Of a stretch of DNA of 64,000 nucleotides, positions 1-9,302 are shown in pieces. Position numbers and translations under genes: made by a program. The stretch's first letter is position 1; every line of letters begins with the position of its first letter. A model generated the notes under the pieces. That model made no database searches. It saw nothing but the letters and a program-made list of their open reading frames with translations, and had not been told where the DNA came from. The DNA comes from Leptospiraceae bacterium (GTDB taxonomy: Bacteria > Spirochaetota > Leptospiria > Leptospirales > Leptospiraceae). Location: NCBI GenBank assembly GCA_016708435.1, contig JADJFV010000001.1:62001-126000 (forward strand), given 5' to 3'.

Positions 1-509
1 TCCAAAAAAGAAAAGGAGGTAATCTTTACATTCTTATCAATGATAATAGGTCCTGAACTAACATCAAATACTACATTCGGATATATTATAGAACTAGGAT
101 GAACATACAAGTGTTTGCTCTTTCCATAAATGTGAAAGCGATCCGCCTTGACTTTAAATTTCTTCTGCCATTTAGCGGTTTCGTCAAAGTATCCAAGATC
201 ATCATCAATTTGTTTAGAGATAAGTGGGAGTAATTTCCAGGATAGAAAATCGTTAGGCGTAATCTCTAAGTCTATCACTTCTTCATTGTATAACTTGCAT
301 TCTGGATTTCTTTCTAGAAACGCTTTTGTAAAAAAAGGATTCGGATTTTTATAATAAATCAATGCGCCGGGATGCGCTAATCTAAGTCTCCGAATCGTAG
401 TAAAAATTCCATTACGGATTTCAGAGAAGGACTTAAAGCGGGTAATCACTTCTAGCCCCTCCGGAGTTTCTGATTCATTGATTAATATTCTATGAATTTT
501 ACTCTTCAT
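1..509 (-). CDS. GlmU-like sugar nucleotidyltransferase, N-terminal part (runs off the window)
   Basis: I translated this reading frame by hand; it starts with ATG at 509 and is still open at base 1, so the C-terminal part is missing. The opening residues (MKSKIHRILINESE), the early segment ending in RRLRLAHPGALIYY, and a later YPNVVFDVSSGPIIIDKNVKI stretch, which looks like the start of a left-handed beta-helix, fit the alternative bacterial GlmU family (UDP-GlcNAc diphosphorylase/acetyltransferase-like). It lies 9 bases downstream of glmS on the same strand, with glmM before that, which supports a role in UDP-GlcNAc formation. The family assignment comes from memory and context; only about 170 residues are visible, so substrate and acetyltransferase activity cannot be judged. 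Confidence 0.6.
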   Translation of the reverse strand, partial: MKSKIHRILINESETPEGLEVITRFKSFSEIRNGIFTTIRRLRLAHPGALIYYKNPNPFFTKAFLERNPECKLYNEEVIDLEITPNDFLSWKLLPLISKQIDDDLGYFDETAKWQKKFKVKADRFHIYGKSKHLYVHPSSIIYPNVVFDVSSGPIIIDKNVKITSFSFL

Positions 510-518
510 CGGATAATC

Positions 519-2351
519 CTATTCTACCGTTACCGACTTAGCTAAGTTACGTGGCTGATCAGGAGTGCAACCACGAGCAATTGCAACATAATAAGACAAT
601 AGCTGAAGTGGTATCACGTTAAGAATTGGACTTAAGAACTCATGACAGGCAGGAACTTCAAAACAATAATCCGAAAGAGACTTTGCTTCTTCATCTCCTT
701 CCGTGACTATGCTAATTATTTTTCCATGTCTTGCTTTGATCTCTTGAATGTTAGAAATCATCTTTGGATAGATGTCTGATTTGTTTGCGATACAAACAAC
801 AGGAACTTCATTTGTAATGAGTGCAATCGGTCCATGTTTAAATTCACCACCTGCATATCCAGAAGCATGAATGTAAGAAATCTCTTTGAGTTTGAGAGCG
901 CCTTCGAGTGCAATGGGATGATTATAGGTTCTACCCAAAAACACGAAGTCCTTGGTATTAATAAAATCACCTGCCCATTTTTCTATCTCCGAAGATTTGT
1001 TTAGAATGTATTCAATCTTTGTCGGTAATTGTTTAATTTCATCAATTAATTCTTTTCTGAGTTCATCCGACATCATCCATTTAATAGAAGAGAAATACAT
1101 AGCGAATAAGAGTAAATGCAATACTTGAGCAGTAAATGCCTTAGTGCTTGCAACACCAATTTCCATTCCCGCACACGTGTCGATAAATGCGTCAGACTCC
1201 CTAGCTATCGTAGAATTTACATTGTTCACCATGGATAAAACTTTTAAGAACTTTGCTTTTGCTTCATGAATACTCGCAAGAGTATCCGCAGTCTCACCAG
1301 ATTGAGAAATCGCAATAATGAGAGTATCCCCTTCTACTACGGGATTACGATATCTAAACTCGGAAGACATTTCTGTATCAGTCTGAATCTTAGTGAATTG
1401 TTCGAGGTAATGCTTTCCAATCATACCGGAGTGTAAACTTGTGCCAGCTGCTTGAATTACAATTCGATTTACCTTGGAGAGGTTTTCTTTGCTTAGCCCC
1501 ATCTCGGAAAAATCTAATTCCCCATTTTCTTTTATTCTTCTATCAATGATCTTTCTGAAAATGCCTGCTTGTTCATGAATTTCTTTAAGCATGTAATGAG
1601 GAAAACCACCCTTATCCACGTCTTCCCATTTAGCTTCTTGTTTTTTCATTTCAGGAACAACATCATTTCCATCAAAATCAAATAAAACTAATTCATCTTT
1701 AGAGAAATATCCCCATTGCTTTGGTTTAATATAACATACTTCACTAGAATTTCTTACAAGAGCAGACAAATCAGAAGCTAGAAAATATTCTTTCTTTCCT
1801 TTTCCAATTAATAGAGGAGCACCATCTTGTGCAAAATAAACTTTATCCGGCTCTTTTTCGAATACAGCGGCTATTGCCCATTTACCTTGAATGATTTTAA
1901 ATAAATTCAAAAACGCTTCTTTAATTGTTTTCTTTGCGCTCAATTCTTGCGAAAGCAAATGAGCAATTACTTCTGTATCAGTGTTACTGAGAAAAATATA
2001 ACCAAGAGATTGCAATTTCATTTTTAATTGCATGTAGTTTTCAATGATACCATTATGGACGATAGCAATAGTTTGTTTTTCATTTGAATGCGGATGGGCG
2101 TTTACTTGCGATGGCTCGCCATGAGTAGCCCATCTAGTGTGTCCGACGCCAACATTTCCGCGAACCGGCTTTTCTCGAAGGAGTGCTTCGAGTGCTTTGA
2201 TTTTTCCTTTTTCTTTTCTGATTTCCAGTTCATCGTTGTCAATGACTGCAATACCAGCAGAATCGTAACCTCTATATTCTAGACAAGCTAGACCTACCAT
2301 CAATACCGACTCTACACTTTTGTTTCCTGCATATCCTACAATTCCACACAT
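519..2351 (-). CDS. glmS: Glutamine--fructose-6-phosphate aminotransferase (isomerizing)
   Basis: This 610-residue protein has the usual full length. It makes glucosamine-6-phosphate from fructose-6-phosphate and glutamine, the first step towards UDP-GlcNAc for peptidoglycan and LPS. The chain begins MCGIVGYAG, with Cys2 as the N-terminal nucleophile of the glutaminase domain, followed by GHTRWATHG. Two SIS sugar-isomerase domains follow; SQSGETADT and the C-terminal DQPRNLAKSVTVE are classical family signatures. glmM ends 5 bases upstream and a GlmU-like gene starts 9 bases downstream, so the three are almost certainly co-transcribed. No upstream leader exists between glmM and glmS that could hold a glmS ribozyme. 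Confidence 0.97.
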   Translation of the reverse strand: MCGIVGYAGNKSVESVLMVGLACLEYRGYDSAGIAVIDNDELEIRKEKGKIKALEALLREKPVRGNVGVGHTRWATHGEPSQVNAHPHSNEKQTIAIVHNGIIENYMQLKMKLQSLGYIFLSNTDTEVIAHLLSQELSAKKTIKEAFLNLFKIIQGKWAIAAVFEKEPDKVYFAQDGAPLLIGKGKKEYFLASDLSALVRNSSEVCYIKPKQWGYFSKDELVLFDFDGNDVVPEMKKQEAKWEDVDKGGFPHYMLKEIHEQAGIFRKIIDRRIKENGELDFSEMGLSKENLSKVNRIVIQAAGTSLHSGMIGKHYLEQFTKIQTDTEMSSEFRYRNPVVEGDTLIIAISQSGETADTLASIHEAKAKFLKVLSMVNNVNSTIARESDAFIDTCAGMEIGVASTKAFTAQVLHLLLFAMYFSSIKWMMSDELRKELIDEIKQLPTKIEYILNKSSEIEKWAGDFINTKDFVFLGRTYNHPIALEGALKLKEISYIHASGYAGGEFKHGPIALITNEVPVVCIANKSDIYPKMISNIQEIKARHGKIISIVTEGDEEAKSLSDYCFEVPACHEFLSPILNVIPLQLLSYYVAIARGCTPDQPRNLAKSVTVE

Positions 2352-2356
2352 AGTTT

Positions 2357-3733
2357 TTAACTCTCTATTTTTTCTTTCGTTTTTTTAAGAAGCGTCTGCA
2401 AATCGTTTTCGCTTTTGGCTTCCGCAATAATTCGGATGATCGGCTCTGTATTGGATGCTCTTACATGCACCCAAGAAGAAGTAAAATCAAATCGAATTCC
2501 ATCTTTGTCGTTTATTTTACTATCTTTGTAACTCTCTTTTAGTTTATTAAAAATTTCTTTAATGTCCCTACCTTGAATGGAAATACTTTCTTTTTTCATG
2601 AAAAGTTTTGGCATAATATCTAATTGCTTGTCTACTGTAGTTTTGTTCGAGGAAAGAAAATTTAAAATATGACCAATGCCCGCTAGAGAATCTCTTCCAA
2701 AGGAACTAATCTTTGGATCAATCACTCCACCGTTTCCTTCTCCACCAAAGAAAGCTTTTGACTCAATCATTTCTTTTACTACATTTGCCTCGCCTACTTT
2801 CGCAAGAAGTAGTTTCTTCCCGTAAGGCTCTATAACTTCCTTCGTGATAAAGCTAGTAGACAGATTCACAACTACATTTTTTAATTTTGAGTCTAATACA
2901 GAGTAAACGCTCAAAGGCAAAGTATATTCTTCTGAAATCACACCTCTTTTTGGGGTTAATACTATTAGCCGGTCAGCATCAGGATCTAAAGCAAATCCAA
3001 TATCTGCATCCGTCTTCTTCATTAACTTAGCTGTTTTAGCAAGAGCAGCCGGTGTAGGCTCAGGCGGACGCGGAAACTTTCCATCTGGAGCGCAATATTG
3101 TCTGTATACCCCACAACCCAATCGTTCGAGAAATGCCGGAACAACTATGCTCCCACCACCATTAACTGCATCTACAAAGACTTTAAATTTTTTCTTTTTA
3201 ATCTTAGCGAGATCAATTTGCTTTAAAACTGATTCAAAATGTAAATTCGTAAACTCTGACGAAACATCTTTCTTAGAAGAGCCAGGTGCAAACTTAGGTA
3301 AAGGAAGATTATCCTCTACGATGAAAGATTTTAATTTATCAATTTGCTCTGCATCAAAGAAAAAACCATTTTTCCCAACAAACTTAAACGCATTCCACTC
3401 AATTGGATTATGCGAAGCGCTAATCATAATCCCGCCATCGCTTTTAGTTTCGTTGACGATTGATTTTAAAGTAGGTGTTGGAACAATACCGATTGTTTTA
3501 ACATTAACTCCAAGAGAAAGGAGAACGCCAGAAACAAGGTTTTCGATAAACTCACCACTAGGCCTTGAATCCCTACCAATGATGATAGTCTTGGGGTTTA
3601 AGACTTTTGCAAATGCTAATGTGAAGGAGACGAGATTCTGAAGATTGAGACCTGAGGGGATAATCCCCCGTATCCCAGAAACAGAAATCATTAAAGAATT
3701 GGAATTCGTTATTGAAATTTCTTTGTAGTTCAT
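2357..3733 (-). CDS. glmM: Phosphoglucosamine mutase (phosphohexomutase family)
   Basis: The 458-residue protein is an alpha-D-phosphohexomutase. The catalytic phosphoserine loop is ISASHNP near residue 103, the metal-binding loop is DPDADR near 250, the sugar-binding loop reads GEGNGG near 333, and the C-terminal phosphate-binding segment is RASNTEPIIRI. These four motifs in this order define the family. Its place directly upstream of glmS, which supplies glucosamine-6-phosphate, argues for phosphoglucosamine mutase rather than phosphomannomutase, although sequence alone does not separate the two cleanly. It starts with ATG and is the first gene of the glmM-glmS-glmU-like cluster. Confidence 0.85.
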   Translation of the reverse strand: MNYKEISITNSNSLMISVSGIRGIIPSGLNLQNLVSFTLAFAKVLNPKTIIIGRDSRPSGEFIENLVSGVLLSLGVNVKTIGIVPTPTLKSIVNETKSDGGIMISASHNPIEWNAFKFVGKNGFFFDAEQIDKLKSFIVEDNLPLPKFAPGSSKKDVSSEFTNLHFESVLKQIDLAKIKKKKFKVFVDAVNGGGSIVVPAFLERLGCGVYRQYCAPDGKFPRPPEPTPAALAKTAKLMKKTDADIGFALDPDADRLIVLTPKRGVISEEYTLPLSVYSVLDSKLKNVVVNLSTSFITKEVIEPYGKKLLLAKVGEANVVKEMIESKAFFGGEGNGGVIDPKISSFGRDSLAGIGHILNFLSSNKTTVDKQLDIMPKLFMKKESISIQGRDIKEIFNKLKESYKDSKINDKDGIRFDFTSSWVHVRASNTEPIIRIIAEAKSENDLQTLLKKTKEKIES

Positions 3734-3766
3734 ATTAAATTTTGTTAAAATTTAATAAATAGAACA

Positions 3767-3839
3767 TGGGCGATGACAGGATTGAACTGCCGACCCGCTG
3801 CTTGTAAGGCAGCTGCTCTCCCAGCTGAGCTAATCGCCC
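3767..3839 (-). tRNA. tRNA-Val (anticodon UAC)
   Basis: Reading the minus strand from 3839, the sequence folds as a canonical tRNA: 7-bp acceptor stem GGGCGAT/ATCGCCC, D arm GCTC/GAGC, anticodon stem GCTGC/GCAGC around the loop CTTACAA (anticodon TAC, valine), five-base variable loop, and a T arm CTGTC/GGCAG with TTCAATC in the loop. The discriminator base is A. The 3' CCA is not encoded (TGT follows), so it must be added by the CCA-adding enzyme, which is itself encoded at 58992-60296. Confidence 0.95.
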
Positions 3840-3967
3840 TGAGAATACATTCCAGAAAAAATAAATATAAGATTTTGTCTAGCGAAAATAGAAAAAACTT
3901 ACAGATATTTTAATTTTTATGAAATTCGCAGACAGGGTCATTTATTCTAATTATTATTTCTTAAATA

Positions 3968-4234
3968 TTAACTCTTTATAGCTGCGATTTTAACAGAAAT
4001 TCTACTTTTGCTTCTGTTTGCAGATTTTTTATGAATAATCTTATCTTTTGCAGCTTTATCTACAAGAGACGCATATTCGTTATAGAACTTGAGAGCATCT
4101 TCTTTCTTGCCTGCTTTCACTGATTTTAGAATGCTTTTTGCAAAAGTTCTGATAGAGGACTTTTTCTTTGCATTTCTTTCTCTTCTTTTTTCTGATCTTC
4201 TAATGTCTTTTTTGGACGATTTTAAATTTGCCAA
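3968..4234 (-). CDS. rpsT: 30S ribosomal protein S20
   Basis: This 88-residue, very lysine/arginine-rich protein starts MANLKSSKKDIRRSEKRR and ends with KSANRSKSRISVKIAAIKS, matching S20 of the small ribosomal subunit in length and in both conserved ends. The first codon is TTG (minus strand 4234-4232), preceded by an AAAGG Shine-Dalgarno sequence 9 bases upstream. The E. coli rpsT gene also uses UUG, where the weak start is tied to feedback control by S20. The gene stands alone between tRNA-Val and a repeat-containing intergenic region. Confidence 0.97.
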   Translation of the reverse strand: MANLKSSKKDIRRSEKRRERNAKKKSSIRTFAKSILKSVKAGKKEDALKFYNEYASLVDKAAKDKIIHKKSANRSKSRISVKIAAIKS

Positions 4235-4398
4235 TGTAATTAACCTTTAATAAATAATTTTCCTGATTGTACTAGCTATCCTGTGATTTGGGGACTTTGA
4301 GTCAAGTTAAAATAAAATTTTCGGTGGTTGAAGTTTAATAATTGGGTGTTTGGTATAAAGGGATTCTCAGGAAGACTCAATTACGGGATTCCTTTTAC

Positions 4399-4561
4399 CT
4401 TTGTATAAGAAGACGATGCACATAACATAGGGTAGGAATGGGTTCCCTTATACCTTAAATATGGGTTCAGGGGGCATAGGGAACCTATAGTGAGTCTATG
4501 TTTGAACCCATAGCTAACCTATATTTGATAGAACGTCATCTTAAACACACCTTATACAAAG
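4399..4561. repeat. Nested inverted-repeat element, MITE-like or structured RNA
   Basis: The 346-base gap between rpsT and the next gene holds a 163-base element bounded by a perfect 11-bp inverted repeat (CTTTGTATAAG at 4399-4409, CTTATACAAAG at 4551-4561). Inside it are two further perfect inverted pairs: GGTTCCCT at 4441-4448 with AGGGAACC at 4478-4485, and TATGGGTTCA at 4460-4469 with TGAACCCATA at 4503-4512. The two inner pairs interlock rather than nest, so they would be alternative or pseudoknotted folds. I see no clear target-site duplication and no ORF. Confidence 0.6.
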
Positions 4562-4580
4562 CATTAACTTCTCCCCGACC

Positions 4581-5660
4581 TCAATCACTTTGAATCACGC
4601 TATTCTCTTTAAAGAAATCAAGATAAGAGCGGAGCATTCTACTTGCGGATAATCCGTAAAAGCCGTTCTTTCTATTTTGGCTTGCGATTTTGAAAAGGGT
4701 ATCCCATTGATTGTAAAGAGTTTTGTAAGCAAAAAAGAGAGAGTATTTTCGATCATAGATATGAGTGGATTCTGCTTCGCTTCCGTTGACTTCTAGAATT
4801 TTGAAATCTCTTCCGTTGGATAATGCTTGTTTGTCTTTGAACTTAATGTCCATGCGTCCGAAGTCGTAACCTTTTACGGAAGAAAATATTTCTTCTAGTC
4901 TTTTGAATGTTTTCCCTTCGATGTCATTGATTCCATCCTCGAAGATTGCACCCTGACAATGATTTCCGGCACTACAGATTCGAAAGTTAGTTTCAGCAGC
5001 GATGATAGTATCAAGATGATTCTTGTTCTTTTCAAAATACGCACTTGCCATATACTTTGCTCTTTTATCTGATAGAATTAATTCAGATAGAGAAGATTTG
5101 CCATCTCCTTTTAAGAAAGGTAGGATTTTGCGGGTAATAGACGTTATTCTGCCCTTTGGTTCAGATGGGATTTTCACCCAGAAGACTCCGTATTCTAGTG
5201 GATACTCAATGTATTCCTGAATTAGAAAATCTCTATTGCAGAGCCTTGTGTATTCTAATAGGTCATTTCTATTGCGGATGATTTTAAATCCATTTCCTCT
5301 ATGTCCCCGATCTGGCTTACAAATGACTGGATAGTTTAATTTATTCTTTTGAATCTGTTCCTCTATCGATAAAAGGTTTTCCTTATTATTGACTTCAATT
5401 AAGATTGTTTTGGCTACAGATTCCGGGTGAGAAAAAAATTGTGAAATCATATCATATTTTGAATCAAATGCCATTCCCCCTGCCGCAAAACAAGGATTAA
5501 CTGCTGAAATCGCTGTAAAGGAGATTCTATATTTTAGCATCAAAAAGATATAATAGAAAAATACAGGTATATAAAAAATATTTGCAGGCAAAAATTCCCA
5601 GTGTTTATAAGACAAGAGCTTGTAATATTTGATTTTTATTTTGTTTTGCAGTGAAATCAT
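4581..5660 (-). CDS. Membrane-anchored ATP-grasp ligase, substrate unknown
   Basis: The protein (359 residues from ATG at 5660) has a hydrophobic segment at about residues 22-43 and then an ATP-grasp fold. The ATP-binding part is visible as KPDRGHRGNGFKII, FLIQEYIEYPLEYG and the metal-binding GRMDIKF...ILEVNGSEAES. An upstream in-frame TTG at 5678 would add six residues, but the AAGGAA Shine-Dalgarno sequence sits just upstream of the ATG at 5660, so I chose the ATG. ATP-grasp enzymes join a carboxylate to an amine or thiol through an acyl phosphate; the substrate cannot be read from the sequence. No neighbour helps: the gene is flanked by intergenic DNA and a divergent pseudogene. Confidence 0.75.
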   Translation of the reverse strand: MISLQNKIKIKYYKLLSYKHWEFLPANIFYIPVFFYYIFLMLKYRISFTAISAVNPCFAAGGMAFDSKYDMISQFFSHPESVAKTILIEVNNKENLLSIEEQIQKNKLNYPVICKPDRGHRGNGFKIIRNRNDLLEYTRLCNRDFLIQEYIEYPLEYGVFWVKIPSEPKGRITSITRKILPFLKGDGKSSLSELILSDKRAKYMASAYFEKNKNHLDTIIAAETNFRICSAGNHCQGAIFEDGINDIEGKTFKRLEEIFSSVKGYDFGRMDIKFKDKQALSNGRDFKILEVNGSEAESTHIYDRKYSLFFAYKTLYNQWDTLFKIASQNRKNGFYGLSASRMLRSYLDFFKENSVIQSD

Positions 5661-5781
5661 TCTAGTTTCCTTTTCCAACTTTGACTCTCATACCTTATGA
5701 AACAAGTCATTTCGTTTTTTCTTTCTATCAAAGAATAATTGCTAGAAAACAACTAGGGATTTTTTAAAATAGAGCCTAACA

Positions 5782-7001
5782 ATGAATACCATCAAGTTAT
5801 TTTGGAAAAGAATCAACGAAATAGGTCTAAAAAACAAAGAAATTGACTCCATTGAGTCAAGATCAGTCGTATACTCAAATCAATTCTCTTTTATCATCGC
5901 ACTACTCCTTTTTCAAAATATTTTATTCAATGCCTTTTACAGTCTTTTTCTTTATTCTTTTTTAGATTTTATTTTAATCCTATTTTTATTACCCGTTTTT
6001 ATTTCAAACAAACATCGGTTTTATAAAAGTGCTGGTATATATTTAGTATCCTTTGCTAATCTCGGAATCTTTATTATCGACTCAATGGTAGGAAAAGAAG
6101 CGGGGAATTATATGTATTATGTGTCAGTCATTCTGTTAAACTTTTTCGTAATTGACTCTTCTAAGAAACGCATAATCATAATTAACTTTTTAATCACGAG
6201 CTTACTTTTGATTAGTCTTGAATTGACTGATCATTCTTTGTTTTTGGATAAGACACTAACTATTTTTCACAAACAGTATTTATTCACCATTGCAGTTTTT
6301 ACCAATTGTAGTTTTATAACCTTTTGTCTCTATCGAATTATTTACAACCGCTCCAAGATAGAACTCGAATTACAGAACGAAGAGAAAACTTTAAAATCCA
6401 TATTTAACTTTAGCCCATTAGGAATTGCCCTACTCAATAAGATAAAACAATCGAATCGTTTAATATCAATTTCAAAAACAATTTTTCAAAAATAACCAAT
6501 CTGGAAATTCAAACAAACAAAAACTTGCTTGATTATGTTTCAGAAAATGATCTTCAAAATTTTAGAAACTATTTTAGTCTAATCGAAGAAGGTAAAACCA
6601 TTCGAATATAAAAAAACTTTAAAACTGATTTTACATCCAATTGGTTTGATATTACATTTAGTCCAATCCTGGGAAATGATAATTCGTGCAGTAAAATAGT
6701 TCTAACTTTTGTGGACATTACCAAAAGAAAGCAACTTGAAATAGAAGCAGAAGTCGCAAAAGAAAAAGCAGAAGCGGCTAATACTTCTAAATCGCAATTT
6801 TTATCTTCCATGAGTCGTGAAATAGGAACTCCTATGAACGCAATCATTGATCTAACAGATACACTGATCGCGGAATATCCACGCAAAGATCAAAGGGATA
6901 GTTTAAATCAGCTTAAATCTTCCAATGAAAAATTACTGATTCTTATTAAGGATATTGTCAATTCTGAAGCGAGAATACAAAATAATAGAAGTATATGCTA
7001 A
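5782..7001 (+). pseudogene. Decayed membrane sensor histidine kinase (5-TM-like, PAS, partial HisKA)
   Basis: Intact frames cover an N-terminal membrane domain (5782 to about 6440) and a PAS/HisKA part (about 6440-7001). Between them one base is missing near 6438-6444: the PAS domain continues in another frame (DKTIESFNINFKNNFSKIT and so on). That frame is then cut by a TAA at 6609-6611, and the gene ends after the first HisKA helix at a TAA (6999-7001), without a HATPase or receiver domain. The HisKA motif reads SREIGTP, with Arg (CGT at 6816-6818) where the phospho-accepting His should be. The product would resemble the intact kinase that starts inside its last codons, so this is a degraded tandem paralogue. 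Confidence 0.85.
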
Positions 7002-9142
7002 GAAAAATTTGGTTTAAAATATTACACTTAGGAGTAAATGATGACTTACCGTTTGATAGCGTTCGTAAAATAATAGCAATTAACAGAATACTTTTCATAA
7101 TCTGTTCTACATCTGCTATTAATTTAATTGGCGATTGTTTCAAAGAATTATATTTCTATGCGATTGTCGATGCGGTTATCATTGTTTCATTCAGTTTCTT
7201 CTTTTGGCTCAGTTACAAAGGCTACTATAAATTATCCTTTCATTGTATAGTCCTATCCTTGAACTTCTTCCTATTCATTCTTGCATCGTCTACAGGAACT
7301 CAATCTGGAATTTTTTTACTTTTCTTTCCTCTCATAATTATCAGTTTCTTTTTCATAGGCATAAATCAAAGAGTTTCTCTATTCTTTTACTCATTTCTAC
7401 CCATAGCGCTTCTAACTATAACGGTTACTACTGATTATTCTCTTTTAAAGAGACAATCAATTAGCATAGATGCAATGAATTATTTATTTTTTGAATCTAT
7501 CCTTTCTATTATTATTTTCACAGGGTATAGTCTATACACAATAGTTGAAACAAATGAAACCATTGAAATAAAACTTCGCGAGAATAAAGCTAATCTAAAC
7601 GCAATCTATAATAATGGTTTATTAAACATAGTTTTTATTGATAAAGAAATGAGAGTTAAAAACTTTAATGAACTTGCAAAGGAAAACTCATTAAGCATAT
7701 TACACCTTCCCATCAACAAAGGCGATTACTTTCTTGATTTTATTTTAAAAGAAGACAGAAAATATTTTATCCGTAGCATCAAAAAAGCTCTCAATGGTAA
7801 AGTGACCTATCTAGAAAAGAATGTAGCAACAGATGAGTATGACCTTTGGTTTGAATTGCATTTTTGTCCAGTCCTCGATGAGAGCAAAAATGTAGAAGGT
7901 ATAATCATCGCAGCAACAAACATTACCGAAAGAAAAAGAATTGAAATCAAAATATCAGAAGCCAGAAAAAATGCAGAAGCGGATAATAGAAGTAAATCCC
8001 AATTTTTATCATCGATCAGTCAAGAAATCAGAAATCCAATGAATACATTGATTGGAACAGTCGGAGAATTAATAGGTAATAATCCAAGAGAAGATCAGTT
8101 TATAAAACTATCCAATCTAAAAACTTCAGCCGAAAAGTTTTTAATTATAATAAATGATATATTGGATTTCAATCGCTTGGATACAGGCGAATTTGAGTTA
8201 GACGAATCTGAATTCAATTTGATTCATCTATTAACAACACTTACCAATTTTATTTCGCCATTAATCACTAATAAAGACTTGGAATTCGTTACAATTTATG
8301 ATGAAAAAATTCCGACCGTATTAATTGGAGATTCAGTAAGACTCTCTCAAATTATCACAAACTTAATAGGAAATTCCATTCGTTATACTGATCGAGGCAA
8401 AATTGTTTTCGAAGTAAAATTAGAAGAGGAGAGTATTCAGTATTCGCAAGTAGGATTCTACATTTCGGACACAGGCTATGGCATAGAAGAACATACGATT
8501 GATAGCATATTTGAATCTTATGATTCTGCTTACTCCAATCTAAATGGAATCCTTCCTAGCTCAGGATTGGGATTAGTGATTACAAAGCGTCTATTGGAAT
8601 ATATGAACACAACTATCTTTTTAGAGAGCGAACTAAGAAGAGGAGCAAAGTATTATTTTACTTTAAAATTCAAAAATACTGAAAGAAGCGAATTAGATAG
8701 TCTAAATTACGTCATAGAGAAACGAGAGAAAAGTCCCTATAAGAAGCTTAAGAATATGCGATTACTATTGGTTGAAGATTACTTAATAAATCAAATGATT
8801 GTAGAAGAATTTTTAAGTAAATGGGAAGTAAACTTAGACATAGCGGATAACGGTCTTCAGGCGCTTGGATTGATTGAATCAAAGGACTACGACATTATTT
8901 TGATGGATTTACAAATGCCAGAACTCGATGGATTTGAAACAACCAAAAGAATTCGAAGTAAGACAGACTTAAAATATAAGAATATACCTATACTTGCTCT
9001 TACAGCCTCTTCGGTTAATGATATTCGAGCATCGATTATCGAAGCAGGAATGAATGATTATATTTCAAAACCCTTTGAGTCAGAAGAATTATACGGAAAA
9101 ATATTAAAATATACGGAGAATAACAATGATTCTTTGTTTTAA
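6995..9142 (+). CDS. Hybrid sensor kinase with Gln in place of the phospho-accepting His
   Basis: This 715-residue protein has about six membrane segments (residues 28-190), a PAS-like domain (200-315), a HisKA dimerisation helix (330-395), a HATPase domain (440-560) and a receiver domain (583-705). The N box (NLIGNSIRYTDRG), G1 (DTGYGI) and G2 (GLGLVITKRLLEYM) motifs are present, and the receiver keeps its acidic pair (VED), Asp638 (ILMDLQMP) and the KP lysine. The H box reads SISQEIRNPMN: residue 343 is CAA (Gln), not His. It therefore probably cannot autophosphorylate at the normal site and may act as a pseudokinase, or with a partner kinase that phosphorylates Asp638. Its ATG overlaps the end of the decayed paralogue by seven bases. 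Confidence 0.88.
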   Translation: MLRKIWFKILHLGVNDDLPFDSVRKIIAINRILFIICSTSAINLIGDCFKELYFYAIVDAVIIVSFSFFFWLSYKGYYKLSFHCIVLSLNFFLFILASSTGTQSGIFLLFFPLIIISFFFIGINQRVSLFFYSFLPIALLTITVTTDYSLLKRQSISIDAMNYLFFESILSIIIFTGYSLYTIVETNETIEIKLRENKANLNAIYNNGLLNIVFIDKEMRVKNFNELAKENSLSILHLPINKGDYFLDFILKEDRKYFIRSIKKALNGKVTYLEKNVATDEYDLWFELHFCPVLDESKNVEGIIIAATNITERKRIEIKISEARKNAEADNRSKSQFLSSISQEIRNPMNTLIGTVGELIGNNPREDQFIKLSNLKTSAEKFLIIINDILDFNRLDTGEFELDESEFNLIHLLTTLTNFISPLITNKDLEFVTIYDEKIPTVLIGDSVRLSQIITNLIGNSIRYTDRGKIVFEVKLEEESIQYSQVGFYISDTGYGIEEHTIDSIFESYDSAYSNLNGILPSSGLGLVITKRLLEYMNTTIFLESELRRGAKYYFTLKFKNTERSELDSLNYVIEKREKSPYKKLKNMRLLLVEDYLINQMIVEEFLSKWEVNLDIADNGLQALGLIESKDYDIILMDLQMPELDGFETTKRIRSKTDLKYKNIPILALTASSVNDIRASIIEAGMNDYISKPFESEELYGKILKYTENNNDSLF

Positions 9143-9302
9143 ATAAAGGAAATCGCCTGTGCTAATTTTCACGGAGCTAATGCTTATTTTGATGGAAAAT
9201 TTAGAAAAATAAAATAGTCGTTCTTAGACTTGACGAAACAAGTTCAATTATACAAATTACAAAAGTATTCTTTTGCATAACAACTAATAGGATGTAACCA
9301 CA

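Noticed and set aside
2340..2360. Possible glmS ribozyme upstream of glmS
   Set aside because: Only 5 bases separate glmM and glmS, leaving no room for a leader ribozyme.
3147..3641. Plus-strand 164-codon frame opposite glmM
   Set aside because: Antisense to a firmly identified gene; no signal, domain or ribosome-binding site.
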